A DNA stretch of 64,000 nucleotides from Antrodiella citrinella (taxonomy: Eukaryota > Basidiomycota > Agaricomycetes > Polyporales > Steccherinaceae): contig SGPM01000006.1 of NCBI GenBank assembly GCA_004802725.1, forward strand, positions 1-64,000. The letters are read 5' to 3'. The translations under genes were made by a program, and so were the position numbers. The notes under the pieces are model-generated. The model was not told where the DNA came from, did no database searches, and was given only the letters and a program-made list of their open reading frames with translations. This document shows, in pieces, positions 23,001 to 35,379 of the stretch (within the stretch, counting starts at the first letter, position 1; each line of letters starts with the position of its first letter).

Positions 23001-26000
23001 ATGGCGCTCCAGGCGATGAACGCTTCTCCATACCACCCCAAAGTAAACACCTCCATACGCCTTGGAGATTCGCTTTATGTCGCGGGTGGTGTGGTGGCAG
23101 GGAAGATGCAGATGGAGTGCAAGGCAGACAAGGGGTTGGGCATCGGTGTTGTAATGGTAGAGCTCTTCGCGGTAGAAGGTGAGCACTCGGCTCAACACAT
23201 GCTGTTGTGAATAATGTTGACCTCTCTTTCTAGAGCTGACATCCAGAGACCATTCTGCTACATCGACGTTCCTGCATAGTCGACGCGTATTTCAAGGACC
23301 GGGGCTACCTCCGTCGAATGCGGTCCACCCACATCCGATAGTAGGCGACCCTCCACTTCCTCTAGATTATTTCCCTGCTCGTCGAGGGACGACCACATTT
23401 TTATTTCGATTCGACTTGCCCCCATCGTCCCCTTCCGCAATCAATTTCGGAAGCGGTCTCGCGAATATCAAGTACGAAGTACGGGCCAGCGTCGGAGTTT
23501 CGTGGAAGGGCGAGAAACGGCTTGTGACCGACAAAAAGGAGGTCGATGTCGTAGAGTCCTATGAATCAGACTTCTCTCGCGGAGAACCTGAAGGTGTCGT
23601 TGTCGGGGAGAGTGGCAAGATGTGGGTACAAGGGAGGTTGGTCGGTGGGATTCTGGTTGCTGGACAGCCGGCATGCGTCGAGCTACAGGTCAAGAATCAT
23701 TCTCCGAAGAAGGTAAGCGGTCTCTTTGTGCGCGGTCAAAGATGTTCTGAAGAATTGGCGACAGAACTCAGGTCTTTCCATCTCACTCACTCGCGAGCTT
23801 CGTCTGCCACACTTCCCGATGTCGGAGAAGGCGCCCCTGCGAATTTCGGACACTCTGACATCTGTCTCTTTTCGAGGTCAAGACTACATTATTCAATCGG
23901 GGACTGAGGGTGTAGCCACTTTGGTCTTCGACGTACCCGCCACTGCTCGTGGAGTGAACGGCGGACAACGATACGGAGGCCAAGATGAAGACCGGATCAC
24001 TGAGTGTCTGTTCGAGGTCCGTTGCATCATTGGTGTCAAACTGTCCATGGGTTTTGGGAGGTACGTGCACCACTGTGTTCTGCCCTGTAAATTCTCACGT
24101 GTTGTTACGTCCATTACAGTAAGGATATTCAACTAGAGATACCAGTAACAGTGCTTCATCCCCGAGCACTTCCAGAAATGCCTTTATCTGAACCATACCC
24201 ACAGTTGCCCATGCCATACGGCATACAGGGGCAGATGCCACATCAAGTACCGACTTCACCTGATCCGTACTTCAGTCCTCCCTACCAGCCTATGTCTCCT
24301 TTCGACCCTCACTTCGAACAGTACCCAGGGTGGCTACCACCACCCACACAGAGTCCGCTTATGTATCATCCAGCGATGTCACCGCCTCTACCCGATCCGT
24401 CGACATATTACAACTTGGCACCTCATGGTCTGCTTCCTCCACAAATGCACGCGTATCCAATGCGTCCTTCAAGTGCCGAGCCAACACCCTCACATGCCCT
24501 GTATGCCCTGCCGTCTGGTATGCCTGTTCCAACAATGCAGCAACCCTTACTGCCGCCCTTACTGCCGCTTTTTCGATCAGAGGTCCCCTCTTCTACTGAT
24601 CGAGAAGAGGGAAAGGGCGAGCGTGCCTCACGCATTGCTCATCATCTCCGCATGTCCTCCAGGCATAGGTCCGTTTCGCCACAGGCACATCGCTATCCCG
24701 TCTCCGCTGCTGTCGAAATCGAGGCCCATGCTGGCCAGCCAGTATATCGCATACCCTCAACACCTAGGCAGCAACCGACCGTGTCGCCGACGATGGTCCG
24801 TCAGCCGTCTTCGCCGATGCAACTGACTATTCCCACTGGACTCTCCATGTCCTCCGACGTCGTGTCTCCCAAACCGCTACTCTCTCCGAAACACTCTTAC
24901 ACCGTGGACCCATTCACGCATGCCACTATGTCAAAGAGCGAACGTGTCGAAACCCTTGAGCGTATCGCAGCGGACGCTGAGCGGAAATTCAGCGACATGT
25001 CAAATTATGTTCCGGAGGTCATGAACTTATGCCTAATCGACAAGGAGAAGACCCTCCCGGCTCCGCCAGTGCCGTCACAGAAGAAGAGGATTCTTTCTGG
25101 TCTTGCGGGTTCACGACCTGCGCCTGCGCAGACATTGTTCCCTCCTGGTGAACCAGCGGATCAGACCCCACCTACACCGACCCTCGCCGCGGTGGCTTCT
25201 CTCAAAGTGCCACGCGCCGGTGGTCCCCTGAGCGGATTGGACGCACTAGAAGCACGTCTGTTGGCAGAGGTGGGCACGAAGAAGGTAGAGACGGACACTA
25301 AGAGGCCAGACGTCCGATCGATCCTACCTATTCCCATTCCGAAGCCGCAGGGAGAGGATCCTATCAATGATTCAGCCATCTCGAGCTTGGACTTACCTGG
25401 GCTCGGTGCGGATGAGATGACCAAGATTGGGAAGGCGAGCTCGGCGCATTCTGGTGTCACGTATCGGGATGGACAGCGAGGACGAAGTCGGGAAGCTCGG
25501 CGTGAGAGGAAAGAGCCGTCTGATGAGACAGAGACTAAGAGCAAGCAGAAGAAGAAGAAGAAGAAGGAGCGGCAGGGAGACGGTAAAGATGTAGAGGCCT
25601 ATCGTCTCAGGAAGGCAGCTCAAGGTCGTATCACTGCTTGGCTTGACAGGATTGATCCCGACGCACCGTCCTCTCCTGCAGCCGCTTCAAATTCGACGGA
25701 AGAGGATGCGAATCACGAGCTCTCTGGCTCAGAAGTTCTTATGTTTGAGCCACCTATGGACCAGACGGAAGACACAAGCTACCCCCGGACTCCAGTGGCG
25801 GCCTCGATCAATCTTGCAGATCCGGAGCCTGTCACGGAAACGGTTGCTCAGCCCAACCCTAGATCGTCGGGATTTGTGCCTATATCAACACTTCGCGCCA
25901 ATCGCAGGGATCCGCCAGTACCGACAACTAAAGACACGAGTGACGTCGTTAAGCTTCCCTCTAATTTGCAGAAGTATCTCCCAGTGTATCCGCCGCGATC

Positions 26001-26580
26001 TCTTGACCCGGAAGTTCGTTATGATGTCCGATCTGCGCGCGGAGGTCGCGGTGGCAAGGTCGCTGCTGTGACTGCTCTGTGGGCCTCTGCAACACAGACA
26101 CCTAGTCAGCCCTCTCAGACACCTCGTCCTTCAGTCTCTACCAAGGTTATGAAGCCTACACCCTTCACCTCGAAACCACCCGCGGAGAGGAAGCAAGAAG
26201 GGAAGCCTGCGCCCACGCCCGTTCCCCCCCGTCTCAAGGAACGGCCGTCTCCCCGACAACCAACCGCGACTTCGAACACCACTGATGTAGCCCCACGATT
26301 ACCGGCGAAGAGGACAAAGGCAGCCTTCAGCCCCGCCATCGTTTCATCCTCGCTGGCGACACCGATGCTATCTTCTACTGCCTCTCTAGCCCGTCCCCCA
26401 GCCCTGACGACCGATAGAATACGCTTCAAGAATCAGGTCTCGTCCACTGTCACCGACATCCGTGAGGGTGTACCTGTAGTGTCGCCTAAGCCCGTACCCG
26501 TCGTGAAGACCGAGATGGCGTTCGGGCAAGCGCGACTGAAGGAACTCATCAAGAAATACCAAGGACAAGCTAGTGCATAG
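23001..26580 (+). CDS. Arrestin-like protein with long disordered C-terminal half
   Basis: Fungal arrestin-family protein; such alpha-arrestins act as cytosolic adaptors that direct plasma-membrane transporters and receptors to ubiquitination and endocytosis. It starts at 23001. The arrestin N-domain shows DSLYVAGGVVAGKMQMECKA, RDHSATSTFLHSRRVFQG, HPIVGDPPLPLDYFPARRGR, TTFLFRFDLP, and FGSGLANIKYEVRASVGVSW. The C-domain exons have GGILVAGQPACVELQVKN, RISDTLTSVSFRG and FEVRCIIGVKLSMGFG. An uninterrupted 2.4 kb exon (24118-26580) follows, rich in Pro, Ser and Met (MPYG, SPPYQPMSP) with a lysine run KQKKKKKKERQ near 25555. A short helix ends the protein (ARLKELIKKYQGQASA). Total is about 1,130 residues, much longer than animal arrestins. 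No canonical PPxY is obvious. Confidence 0.82.
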
Positions 26581-27008
26581 TTTCTGAACAATACCCCCAT
26601 CCATTTCTCGCCTTTTCCCGCACGTCACTAATTTATTCTTCGGATCTGTTTGCTATCTCAACTCTGTATCGCGAACTTTGCTTACCCTCGTCACGACCTG
26701 TCATGATTTTGCCGACCTTTATTCATGTTTTCGCTTGTGCTGTAACCATACTGTGGCATCCTGTAGTGGAATGTAATATCTGGTTTTGTACGTGTGCTTA
26801 TGAAAACGCCATACATCGGCTCAACAATGTTTGGGACATCCGCGGAAGAAATCGTCGTGATACCAGAGAGAGGAAATTACAAAAAGAATGAAAAGATAAA
26901 ATCGGCTATACAGTGCTGTTCATATTCTCTTCTAACTCTTCGAGCTTCGTCACTTGCCTAGATTCCAATCATGGTCAACAGCAGAAGGAAGCCTAAAACT
27001 AACACCAC
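26581..27008. other. Convergent 3' intergenic region
   Basis: Lies between the 3' ends of the arrestin-like gene and the casein kinase 2 beta gene; nothing else recognised. Confidence 0.4.
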
Positions 27009-28016
27009 TCACCTATCTCGCACGGCCTCTTGCCATCTCTGCAGTTTCGCAATCTCGTGAATTTGGAAACCAAAGATGCGCGGGCGGTACCTGTCTGCTT
27101 TCAACGCAGCGCTTGCTGTGCTGATTCCCTCGCTCATGCCCTCGGTGTACGTCTCCTGCTCGTCCCTCGCCCTGCGACTCCTCTTGTTCCCATCAGTCTC
27201 GTTAGCACCACGTGCAGCGGGGACCACGTCGACAGGGCCCGTCTTTGGTGGAATGAGGTTGGGGTAGACGAGGAAGAGCAAGTGGGGGAAAGAAGTGCCG
27301 AAGTATGCACCATCAATGGAGCCATGGCGGGAGGATTTGGGAGAGTAGATGTCTTCACAGCGTCCGCAGTAGAGTTTGACGGCCTTCTGGTACGGTATGT
27401 CGGTGAGGCCGACGGGAAGGAGAGGTTGACATTGGCAAAGCACGCGGGGACACCTGCCAAAATCTGCCCTCTTGTATTTGTCGAGCTGCATGATTTGTTG
27501 GTACGCAGAGTACGCAAAAGTAGAAAGTATCGGCGTACCATCTTTGCCAGACCTCGTGCTGTCACAATCCATCGTGCATGTATGAGACCATACAATAGAC
27601 GAGCCTGTACATCCAAAGATCCTCGCAGTTCGTCTTGGATCTCGTCGTCTGAACAACATGTTAGATGAATCATTATAGAAATAGCAGCCTCTCATACCGA
27701 GGTTATCTGTTATGAGGTCTAGGGCTTGGGCATAGTTAGCTACTTCGTTGTTCAGGCCGGTGAGGTTGAATCGATCGAGGATGAAGTCCTCCTCTACTTC
27801 GCAGAAGTACTCGTTCCCTTTGGACGACAAGAACCAGAAAATCCACTGCCCAGAGTCGAAAATGATTAGAAAATAGCGACATGCATTCGCAAAATCCTAC
27901 ATACAGAGCTTAAGGAAGGTGAGCGAGTGAGAGAGTTCGAAAGAAAGCAAGCTCACTTGGAATAATCGGAATCGGAACCTGTTGACGGATCTTCCACTGA
28001 GTAGTTTTCGTCGCAT
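27009..28016 (-). CDS. CKB1: Casein kinase 2 regulatory subunit beta
   Basis: Regulatory subunit of the CK2 tetramer, which sets substrate choice and assembly of the kinase. Core exons give SSKGNEYFCEVEEDFILDRF, NLTGLNNEVANYAQALDLIT, DEIQDELRGSLDVQARLLYG, LIHARWIVTARGLAKM, and KYKRADFGRCPRVLCQCQPL. The zinc ribbon is CPRVLC then KLYCGRCEDIYSPKSSRHGS (four cysteines), followed by IDGAYFGTSFPHLLFLVYP and RIFGFQIHEIAKLQRWQEAV up to the stop at 27009. The N-terminus is uncertain. The phase-consistent reading from 28016 begins MRRKLLSGRSVNRF and joins WIFWFLSSK. Another frame of the same exon reads DENYSVEDPSTGSDSDYS, which resembles the usual acidic head but has no start and the wrong phase. Divergent from GUP1, about 300 bp apart. 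Confidence 0.92.
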
Positions 28017-28310
28017 CAGTCCTATGAATTGTCTGCAGACAAAAATACTGACTCTTTGACTTCTGTTGAAGAAAGGAAAAGGAAAATCTCGGGCCACAAG
28101 GTGAAAGACGTGCACACGAGGCAAGGAGTTACATTCACTGATTCAGCGCCTGGTAATCTAAACGTAGATAAGATTAGATCTCCTGCTGGCGGAAATGAAA
28201 CTGCGAGTCGAACGCGACGGCGACTTGACGGCGACGACGACGAGACATAATCTTATGCAAACCTCATAACTTTCACTCGTGCATCCGAGCACAATACTCT
28301 CCTTCTACCA
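28017..28310. promoter_or_regulatory. Bidirectional promoter region, CK2 beta / GUP1
   Basis: The 294 bp between two divergently transcribed genes must hold both promoters. No clear TATA box. It includes two copies of the run ACGGCGACGA/ACGGCGACTT near 28220-28245. Confidence 0.5.
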
Positions 28311-30600
28311 ATGCTTGGGACGGTGTCACTGGAAATGTCAACCGACCTACGAAGTCCTGACGGACTTGACTCGCCGATTCTAAAGCGACCGACAATTGGA
28401 ATCACAAACCTCACAGTTGGTATACCGGATGCCACACGACCCCGCATATCCTGTCAGCCTCCCCGGTGGAAGACACCCGAGTTCCTTGTATATGGGGTCA
28501 TGCTATGTATTGTGGTGCCAATCATGATATGGATACCGATGTCGTTGAGCTTTTGTACGTTGGTATCATTTTGTACAATATTTCAAAGCTTGAGCATTGT
28601 CATTTAGCATCACATCCAAACTATCCAACTTATCAGTGGAAACTGACACCAGGCTGGTTGTTTGGTCGACAAGTGGTGAGTGAACTATCTGTGTACTAAA
28701 TCCACTGTTGTGTCACGCGGCTTGCAGGACGACAGCGACAATCAATACCGCACCTTTAGAGACAACGTCCCCACCTTGGCCTTGCTTGTTGGACTTTTCT
28801 TGGCTACGAAGACATTATACTCCTATTTTGCACAACGATATCTGCGCAGCCAGCGCGAAAGTAACTTATACCTTGTCCCTTTTCTCGTCACATTCTCAGG
28901 CCTGCTGCTGATCGGTTTACACGGCACCAGTAGTCTCAAAATCCTGGCCATCGTCTCAGTCAACTACTACATCGCGAAATTTACAGCACAGTCGCAGTTG
29001 AACCCCATCCTGAGCTGGGTCTTCAACCTCGTAGTCCTCTTCGCGAACGAATGGTTTTCTGGATATCAATTTTCTACCATTCACCCGTCGTTGGCAGTCC
29101 TTGTATGTCGCATCGTTGTACCTCCTGCCGAAAATGACCAATATAATGACACCGTTGTGCTGCACGTTAGGATGGCTTCTCGGGCTTGCATCCGCGATGG
29201 CAAATCAACTTCAATATCAGTATGCTCCGTCTTATCGCCTTCAATATGGACTATTACTGGGCATGCAATCGCATTGGCACCACAGATGTAAGCCTAGATA
29301 CTTTTTTTTCCAATATTTGACGTTGACCACAGAAAACAGAAAGGAGCAGATCTGAATCATAAAGAGAGGAACAGCACATACCATCCGCTTGAGATGTACA
29401 ACTACATGAATTATGTGGCCTACATTCTCTATCCCCCGCTCTACCTGGCCGGACCGATCATGACCTACAATGACTTTCTTTGGCAGGTATGACCTGTGCC
29501 GTTCCCTTGAGTATACACGCTGACGCGCTTTCTACGTGGACAGCTTCGTCGACCAACACAGATATCTCTCATAGAGCTGATGGGTTATCTTTTCAGGTTT
29601 CTTTGCTGCATTTTTACCATGGAATTCATCTTGCACTTCATGTACATGGTCGCAATCAAGGACACCCGGGCATGGCAAGGAGATAGTGCTGCGGAAATTG
29701 GGATGATAGGAGTGTGGAATTTGTTCATCATCTGGCTCAAGGTATCCTCTATCGTCACTCTTATTTGTGCGCTCCCCGTTCATTAGTCTTCAGCTCTTGG
29801 TGCCATGGCGGTTCTTCCGTTTATGGGCATTAGCGGATGGTATCGACCCACCAGAGAACATGATTCGCTGTGTGGCGAACAACTATTCAGTCCTTGGTTT
29901 TTGGCGTGCCTGGCACAGGAGTTACAATCTATGGATAGTTCGGTACGACATGTTGTAGTTCTTCTACTGTTGAACGGAGACGCTGATAGGTCGTTCAAAG
30001 GTACATTTATATACCGCTAGGGGGCACCCAGAACGTCCTTCTCAACACGCTTCTGGTCTTCACCTTCGTGGCACTATGGCACGACCTCTCGTTCAAGCTA
30101 TTGACTTGGGGCTGGCTTATCAGTCTCTTTTTCTTGCCAGAGATACTGGCTCGCTATTTACTGCCTCCTCGCAAGGTATGTCGATTCCCTCGAATAATTA
30201 CTTGATGACTCGCTGATTCAATGTCAGTATGGCGACAAATGGTGGTATCGCCACATATGTGCTGTCGGTGCCGTCGGAAACATGCTCATGTTGACGGCGG
30301 CGAACCTCGTTGGCTTCGCAGTCGGTACAGAAGGCGTCTCGTACATGCTCACAAGGATGTTTTTAGATTGGGATGGTGAGTTGATACGATAACCTCATCT
30401 CCTTTTCATGTATTGAATTCACATCTTGCGTTAGGTATCCGATTCATATCTGTTTCGTGCATTTGTTTATTCGTGGGTGCGCAGTTGATGTTCGAGTACA
30501 GGTAAATGAATTTGTTGATTTGCGTTCAAAGATGACACTGACTGATGACTGCCGTACTAGAGAGGAGGAGATGAGAAAGGGTATTTACCGTCGCTGTTGA
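28311..30600 (+). CDS. GUP1: MBOAT O-acyltransferase Gup1
   Basis: Multi-pass ER membrane protein that remodels the lipid of GPI anchors, also known as a glycerol-uptake-related protein. It starts at 28311 with a soluble head ([20 protein letters not shown]) and first helix [19 protein letters not shown]. Exons follow with [69 protein letters not shown], and [20 protein letters not shown] followed by [16 protein letters not shown]. The MBOAT signatures are [20 protein letters not shown] and [20 protein letters not shown] followed by [17 protein letters not shown], the latter with the catalytic histidine. The tail [13 protein letters not shown] ends at 30600. It has about ten short introns. 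Family assignment is secure; exact exon joins near 28550 and 29280-29340 are approximate. Confidence 0.93.
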
Positions 30601-32465
30601 CCTTTAATGCATTCTTTCGTGCTTCTTCGCTCATATTCACGTTTTTTGAACCCTCTCACAAAAGTCGGAGATGACTATATTATGAGAAGCGTTACCGTAT
30701 CCCGTCAGGATGCCGCTGAAAACTATCAGGACTTGATCTTGTGCAGTCTTACCGACTCCCAATGCCAAATCCCACCGGAAACCATTTGAGCAAGACGGAG
30801 TCTCGAGATTGACCGGTGACGTTTGTGCCCGTGAAATTCAAGGTCAGCATATGCATTTGAACGTTGTAACAGCCGCAGGTCAAACATCACTTTGCTTATA
30901 TATGTAGGGGACGCGTCCGTCATGAACACGCAAACAAACGACGATGTTGACATCGCAGTCACGTTCGGCATCCGTTCGGTGCAGGTCATTTTGCCATCAG
31001 AGCCTGTGGCATGTGCACCCTTCCGACTTGGTACCACCGAAAACTTCGTTTACGAAAAACTTCAACTTCGGAAAAAGAGGATGGCTACAAATACGCTTCA
31101 CATAGTTGGCTTGCTGTGCGTATCACTTCTTTCATTGTCTCCCACTTCTGTCATTGACCTCTACTAGCACGTACTTGTTGTGCGTCATACTTACGACCAC
31201 CAAAACCGTTTGCTCGTTATCAAGACAATATCGGACAAATGTAGGAGCGAATACGACATTCTACAGTACTTGAACTGAGAAGAACTACTTTCCCTTGAGA
31301 CAAACCATACAATTCCGCTTCTTGACTGCCTAGACTCCGGTGTCGGGATGCGCATGGTGATGACAGCTGTTTACCAAATGATAGACCGCCCCGAAAAAAT
31401 GATACACACAGCAAAAAGAACTCCGCTGTCGTCCAGAGCTGATCCGAGCAGTTTTTAGTTCTGTTTTCGCCACCAAGCTTGCTGGCGCCGCACTATCCTG
31501 ACTGGCTGAGTCCAGGCCGACAGGTTCGGATGAAGCTAAGTTTTGACCTCCGAGTTTGTGTAATTTCTTCGACCCGGTCTATCGTTTGGTAAACAGCTGG
31601 AATCTGACGATTGTCCATTCAAAATAACGCGCCTCGACACGTTCGAGCGCTACTACTCGGGTACGTTGAGAGTAAACACCTGCAAACACCCTGGTCGTCG
31701 CATTTCTGAGTTCTGACACTGCCAGGGCCTAGCAGTAAGTATCTGTCTATGCACGCACTGAGATGGCCCTTGCTCAGACGAGTCTGTGTTTTCGGCGGAT
31801 ACGCGTAGTTGAGAACCGAAACAGGTGTTGTCGTCAGTGTCTGCGCTTTTTCTCGACTTCGATCTGACTGTTTGTGTTCATACGCCGACATCAGGTCCCA
31901 CAAGTACTGGCCCATTTGAAATATCATTTCCCGTTGTCTGCTCACCGAGATGATGAGCGTACAAAACAACCAAGATCACGTGGCTGCCGTGTATGTCTGC
32001 TTCAGTCTGCTTCTCTGCAAGTTCGCGACGCGTCGATACAGCCAAGAGGCTTCTCATTCACATGCAAGTGCTTTTATCACATGTGTCCGATGCCCGAAGA
32101 TGGACGGAAGGTGGCGTAGTTGCGTCCACGTCGTCGACGCGTCGCGCGTGCTTCGAAAGTTCAACTTCACTTGCCTTTTTCGGACGCGCACCCTCGTCGC
32201 GCTGAGCGACGCCACACTTGTGAGTCCTCTGTTCTGCACATATATCAAGAGATCTGAACTCATTTTACGCAAAGAAACGTGCTTACCATTAGAACGCTCG
32301 ACCAACGCAGGTGGACGTGGTACCAGTAGCGGCATGGTGTTCACCATAGGCACGCCGTCCCAACTTCCAACGCGGTCTGGAATCGGGAGAGGGTGGCCCG
32401 ACTTCACGATGGGCCCCCGCTCAGGTCCACAGAGCGGCTATCGCGAATAACGGGCGATATATTGC

Positions 32466-32890
32466 CCAATTTCTCGCCGATTTATTACAGAAAGAAACAG
32501 GAAGGACGCAAGAACACGTTTCACCTCAGAGAAGCATCGGCCTGGATCGCGTCACGTTTCGTTCAACAAAGTCACGGGGTTGGCCTCCCTCCAGGTATAA
32601 AATCCCCCCGTCCGTCGTCGACTTTTCCTCGTCCCTTCGCTCGGTGGTAACACGAGCCCTGGGGCCGGTGGCGACACCTAACATCCTCCCTTTTTCCTCT
32701 GATCCGCAGACCCCCCCTACTTCCTCTGATCCGCTTGAACCAAACCTAAACCTAAACTTTCTCTATAACTCCTCCGGACCTTAGCGTCTGGGTCGCTAAT
32801 CTACGCCCCACCAGTAGTAAGTTGTCTCTTTTGTTGTCGTTCCTGGTACTCACACCGCTCCCTTTCACAGGCAGGCTGGCATCGCGGGAC
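32466..32890 (+). repeat. Left arm of a 2.6 kb inverted-repeat element
   Basis: Inverted, diverged copy of 34655-35039. Shared blocks in order include GCCGATTTATTACAG, CGTTTCACCTCAGAG, TTTCCTCTGATCC, TAACTCCTCCG, TAGTAAGTTGTCTCTTT, ACTCACACCG and GGCATCGCGGGAC. It contains a TATAAAA at about 32597 and an internal doubling of CCTCTGATCCGC that the right arm lacks. Confidence 0.8.
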
Positions 32891-34654
32891 CCGGGGGACC
32901 GCAAGAGATCAAGTAACCCACTCCAGTAACTTATGCTTGTCATAGCTGGGTGCATAGGCGACCGACCTCTGACGACCTGCACCAGCGCATGCTGCGCTCA
33001 AATCCAAGCACGACTCAAGCACGATCCACGGCACTTCGACACTTCGACATCGTGATTTCCCCCGACTGACCCTTTTTCACGCAGGTGATACCTTGTCTCA
33101 TGGTGGCCGCACCTTAAACATACCTCTTCCTTCATACCGCAGACCCCCCCAAACTTCCTTAATTCCGCCCTCTTTATTTACAGGAATCCGGTTGTGTGAC
33201 AATGCTGTATTGCTACCCAGCCGGGTTCCCGTGAATGGAGCGTTGCGGCAAGGACTAGTTTTCGCTCGGGGTACTCGGTAGCTTGGCAGTCGGTGACTCT
33301 TTGTCTTGTCTGTGTGCGTGAATTTATGGGGATTGACATCACATCCCAGGCGGACCCAGGCAAAGAATGATCGTCGAAAAGACATTCGTACAGTATAGCA
33401 TCATCCCAGTGAGCATTTGATCTCTCCGTTAGAAACATGACACTGACATTGTCTCAGATAGACATTGTCCCTGGGTGCACCCGACTTCACGACCATCCGT
33501 AGACTTTTGTTCAGTATCACCCGGGAGTACTTGATCTATCGGATTGAGACACCACGCTGACCTTGTCACAGATTGATGTTGACCATGGCTGTATACTACA
33601 ACTTTCACGGTCTGACGTCTCTCGCCGTGGCACGATCCCAACCTTTTGATATCGTTCCGTGTCACTCTTCTCTCGGCGACGCCCGAGTTGATTCCACGCT
33701 CACGGCAGCAGACAATGATCTCTATTATCCACCACCACGTCCGCGCGTTGTGTATTGGCGCATCGCTTATACTCCGGTTGTAAGATGCAGCACTGCTCAA
33801 ATGAACGTCAACCCAACTTGCCTTCTGGCCTCGCTCTCCTTGTTCTCGGATCCTCTCTGGTATATCGCCTTGTCCCCCTCCGATCTCGGCGCCGCATTCA
33901 CGTGACGAGTCCCCTCGAACAGATGCAGCGTCCTCCAGACGATCCTTGGTCAAGCACAGTTCATCTCCAGCCTCAAGTTGCCTTTGCTCGCTCTCATTGC
34001 GACGTCTATCGGCTTGATCTCCCGCTTTATGCTTTCAATTTGGACGTCGCTGTTCAATGATACCCTTCAAGTTGCGACGTCTGTTGCTACTCACTGCTTA
34101 TATCGGCCTTGAATTTGGAAGCGGTTAGAACACGGGATTCCGCTGCAACCCACTCTTGCTTCCTTCGCCGGCCCTCTTCTGCCTCCGACTCCGAGCTGCC
34201 TTAAGCTTGTTACTGCAAGGTCAACCTCATCCGAAGCGCTATGTCCTACGAACAGCTCGGACAAGAAGAAGACATCTTGAACCACCTGCGACGGCTGCTT
34301 TTGACGTCGTACAACTCGCCCCCATGCACCATATCCATATATCTGTACGATGTTCATGTGACCATGTTCTCCGTCTGACCGGTTTATGAAGACCGCGGCC
34401 AATTAGGACGATTCTGCAAGCGTACTTGTTGAGAGGCTCTGACGGTCTAATTTTGCGCAGTCTTGCGAACTAAGGTAAGTTATGTCTGCACCCAAGTTGA
34501 AGCACAACATTATGAGGGAGCGAGGAGGGGAAGTGTGGGACGAGAGGAAGTCCGAGTCAATTCGAATCGACCACGCTGCGTCTCCCCACCAAACGGCCAA
34601 AAGGTGTATGGATAAACAATGCACGAAGGACGCGAAGAACGGCCGGTTCCCTGT

Positions 34655-35039
34655 GTCCCGCGATGCCAGTATGCTTGTAAAAGGGAACGGTGTGAGTATA
34701 AGGAACGTCAACGAAAGAGACAACTTACTACTCGTGGGGCGTAGAACGCTAAGCTTCGGAGGAGTTACAAATCTAAAAAGTTTGGGGATAAGTTTAGTTT
34801 AAGTGGATCAGAGGAAAGAGGGAGATTCTTAGGTTACGCCTCCGGTCCTAGGGGCGGTGTTACTGCCTAGCGGATCGTAGGAAATGTAGTAGGGGGAGGG
34901 GTCAGAAGGAATGGGGCGAGTCGGAGGAACAGTCGGGTTTTTTCATACCTAACCCCATGAATTTGTTGAACGCGCCGATGCGTCTCTGAGGTGAAACGCA
35001 TTCTTGCACCCTTCCTGTAATAAATCGGCGGGGAATTGG
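34655..35039 (-). repeat. Right arm of a 2.6 kb inverted-repeat element
   Basis: Counterpart of 32466-32890 in opposite orientation. Together the arms bracket about 1.76 kb. They may be terminal inverted repeats of a non-autonomous DNA transposon, or two copies of one small repeat (for instance solo LTRs) inserted head to head. Confidence 0.8.
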
Positions 35040-35379
35040 AAGCGATGAACAACTCCGAGTCAGGCCATGGCGGCTCCAAGCTGTTTGTGCTTATTGTGCG
35101 ACAGCTTTGACTGGATTACCCAATTTATTCGAGCGATCTCTTGGTATCGTTGATCGATCTGCCGCCGTCCCGGATCCCTCCGCCCAATGACGTGAGGATC
35201 TTTCATGAATCGGCGGCATTACCTGAGAGATCACGACCATACACTTGTCCAAGCACGAGGACCCGTATCGCGACTTGTGAGCGGAAAGGAATGCGGAGGC
35301 TTAAATAGGAGGCGGTATCCAGGTATAACGAGGATTACACTGTATGTATCACGAATCGAGGCTCGAGAGGTGAGACGCG

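Larger units (their letters stand above)
30601..35379. other. Gene-poor stretch with a large inverted-repeat structure
   Basis: No gene recognised over 4.8 kb. Open frames are short and without family resemblance. The main structure is the pair of inverted arms at 32466-32890 and 34655-35039, listed separately. The region between the arms holds frames such as 33429-33953 (-) that show no transposase or reverse transcriptase motif. Confidence 0.5.

Noticed and set aside
25393..25623. Leu-rich minus-strand frame as a membrane protein
   Set aside because: It is the antisense shadow of the lysine- and serine-rich tail of the arrestin-like gene.
33429..33953. Long minus-strand frame between the inverted arms as a transposase
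   Set aside because: No DDE, helicase, reverse transcriptase or integrase motif is visible; the frame reads as random sequence.
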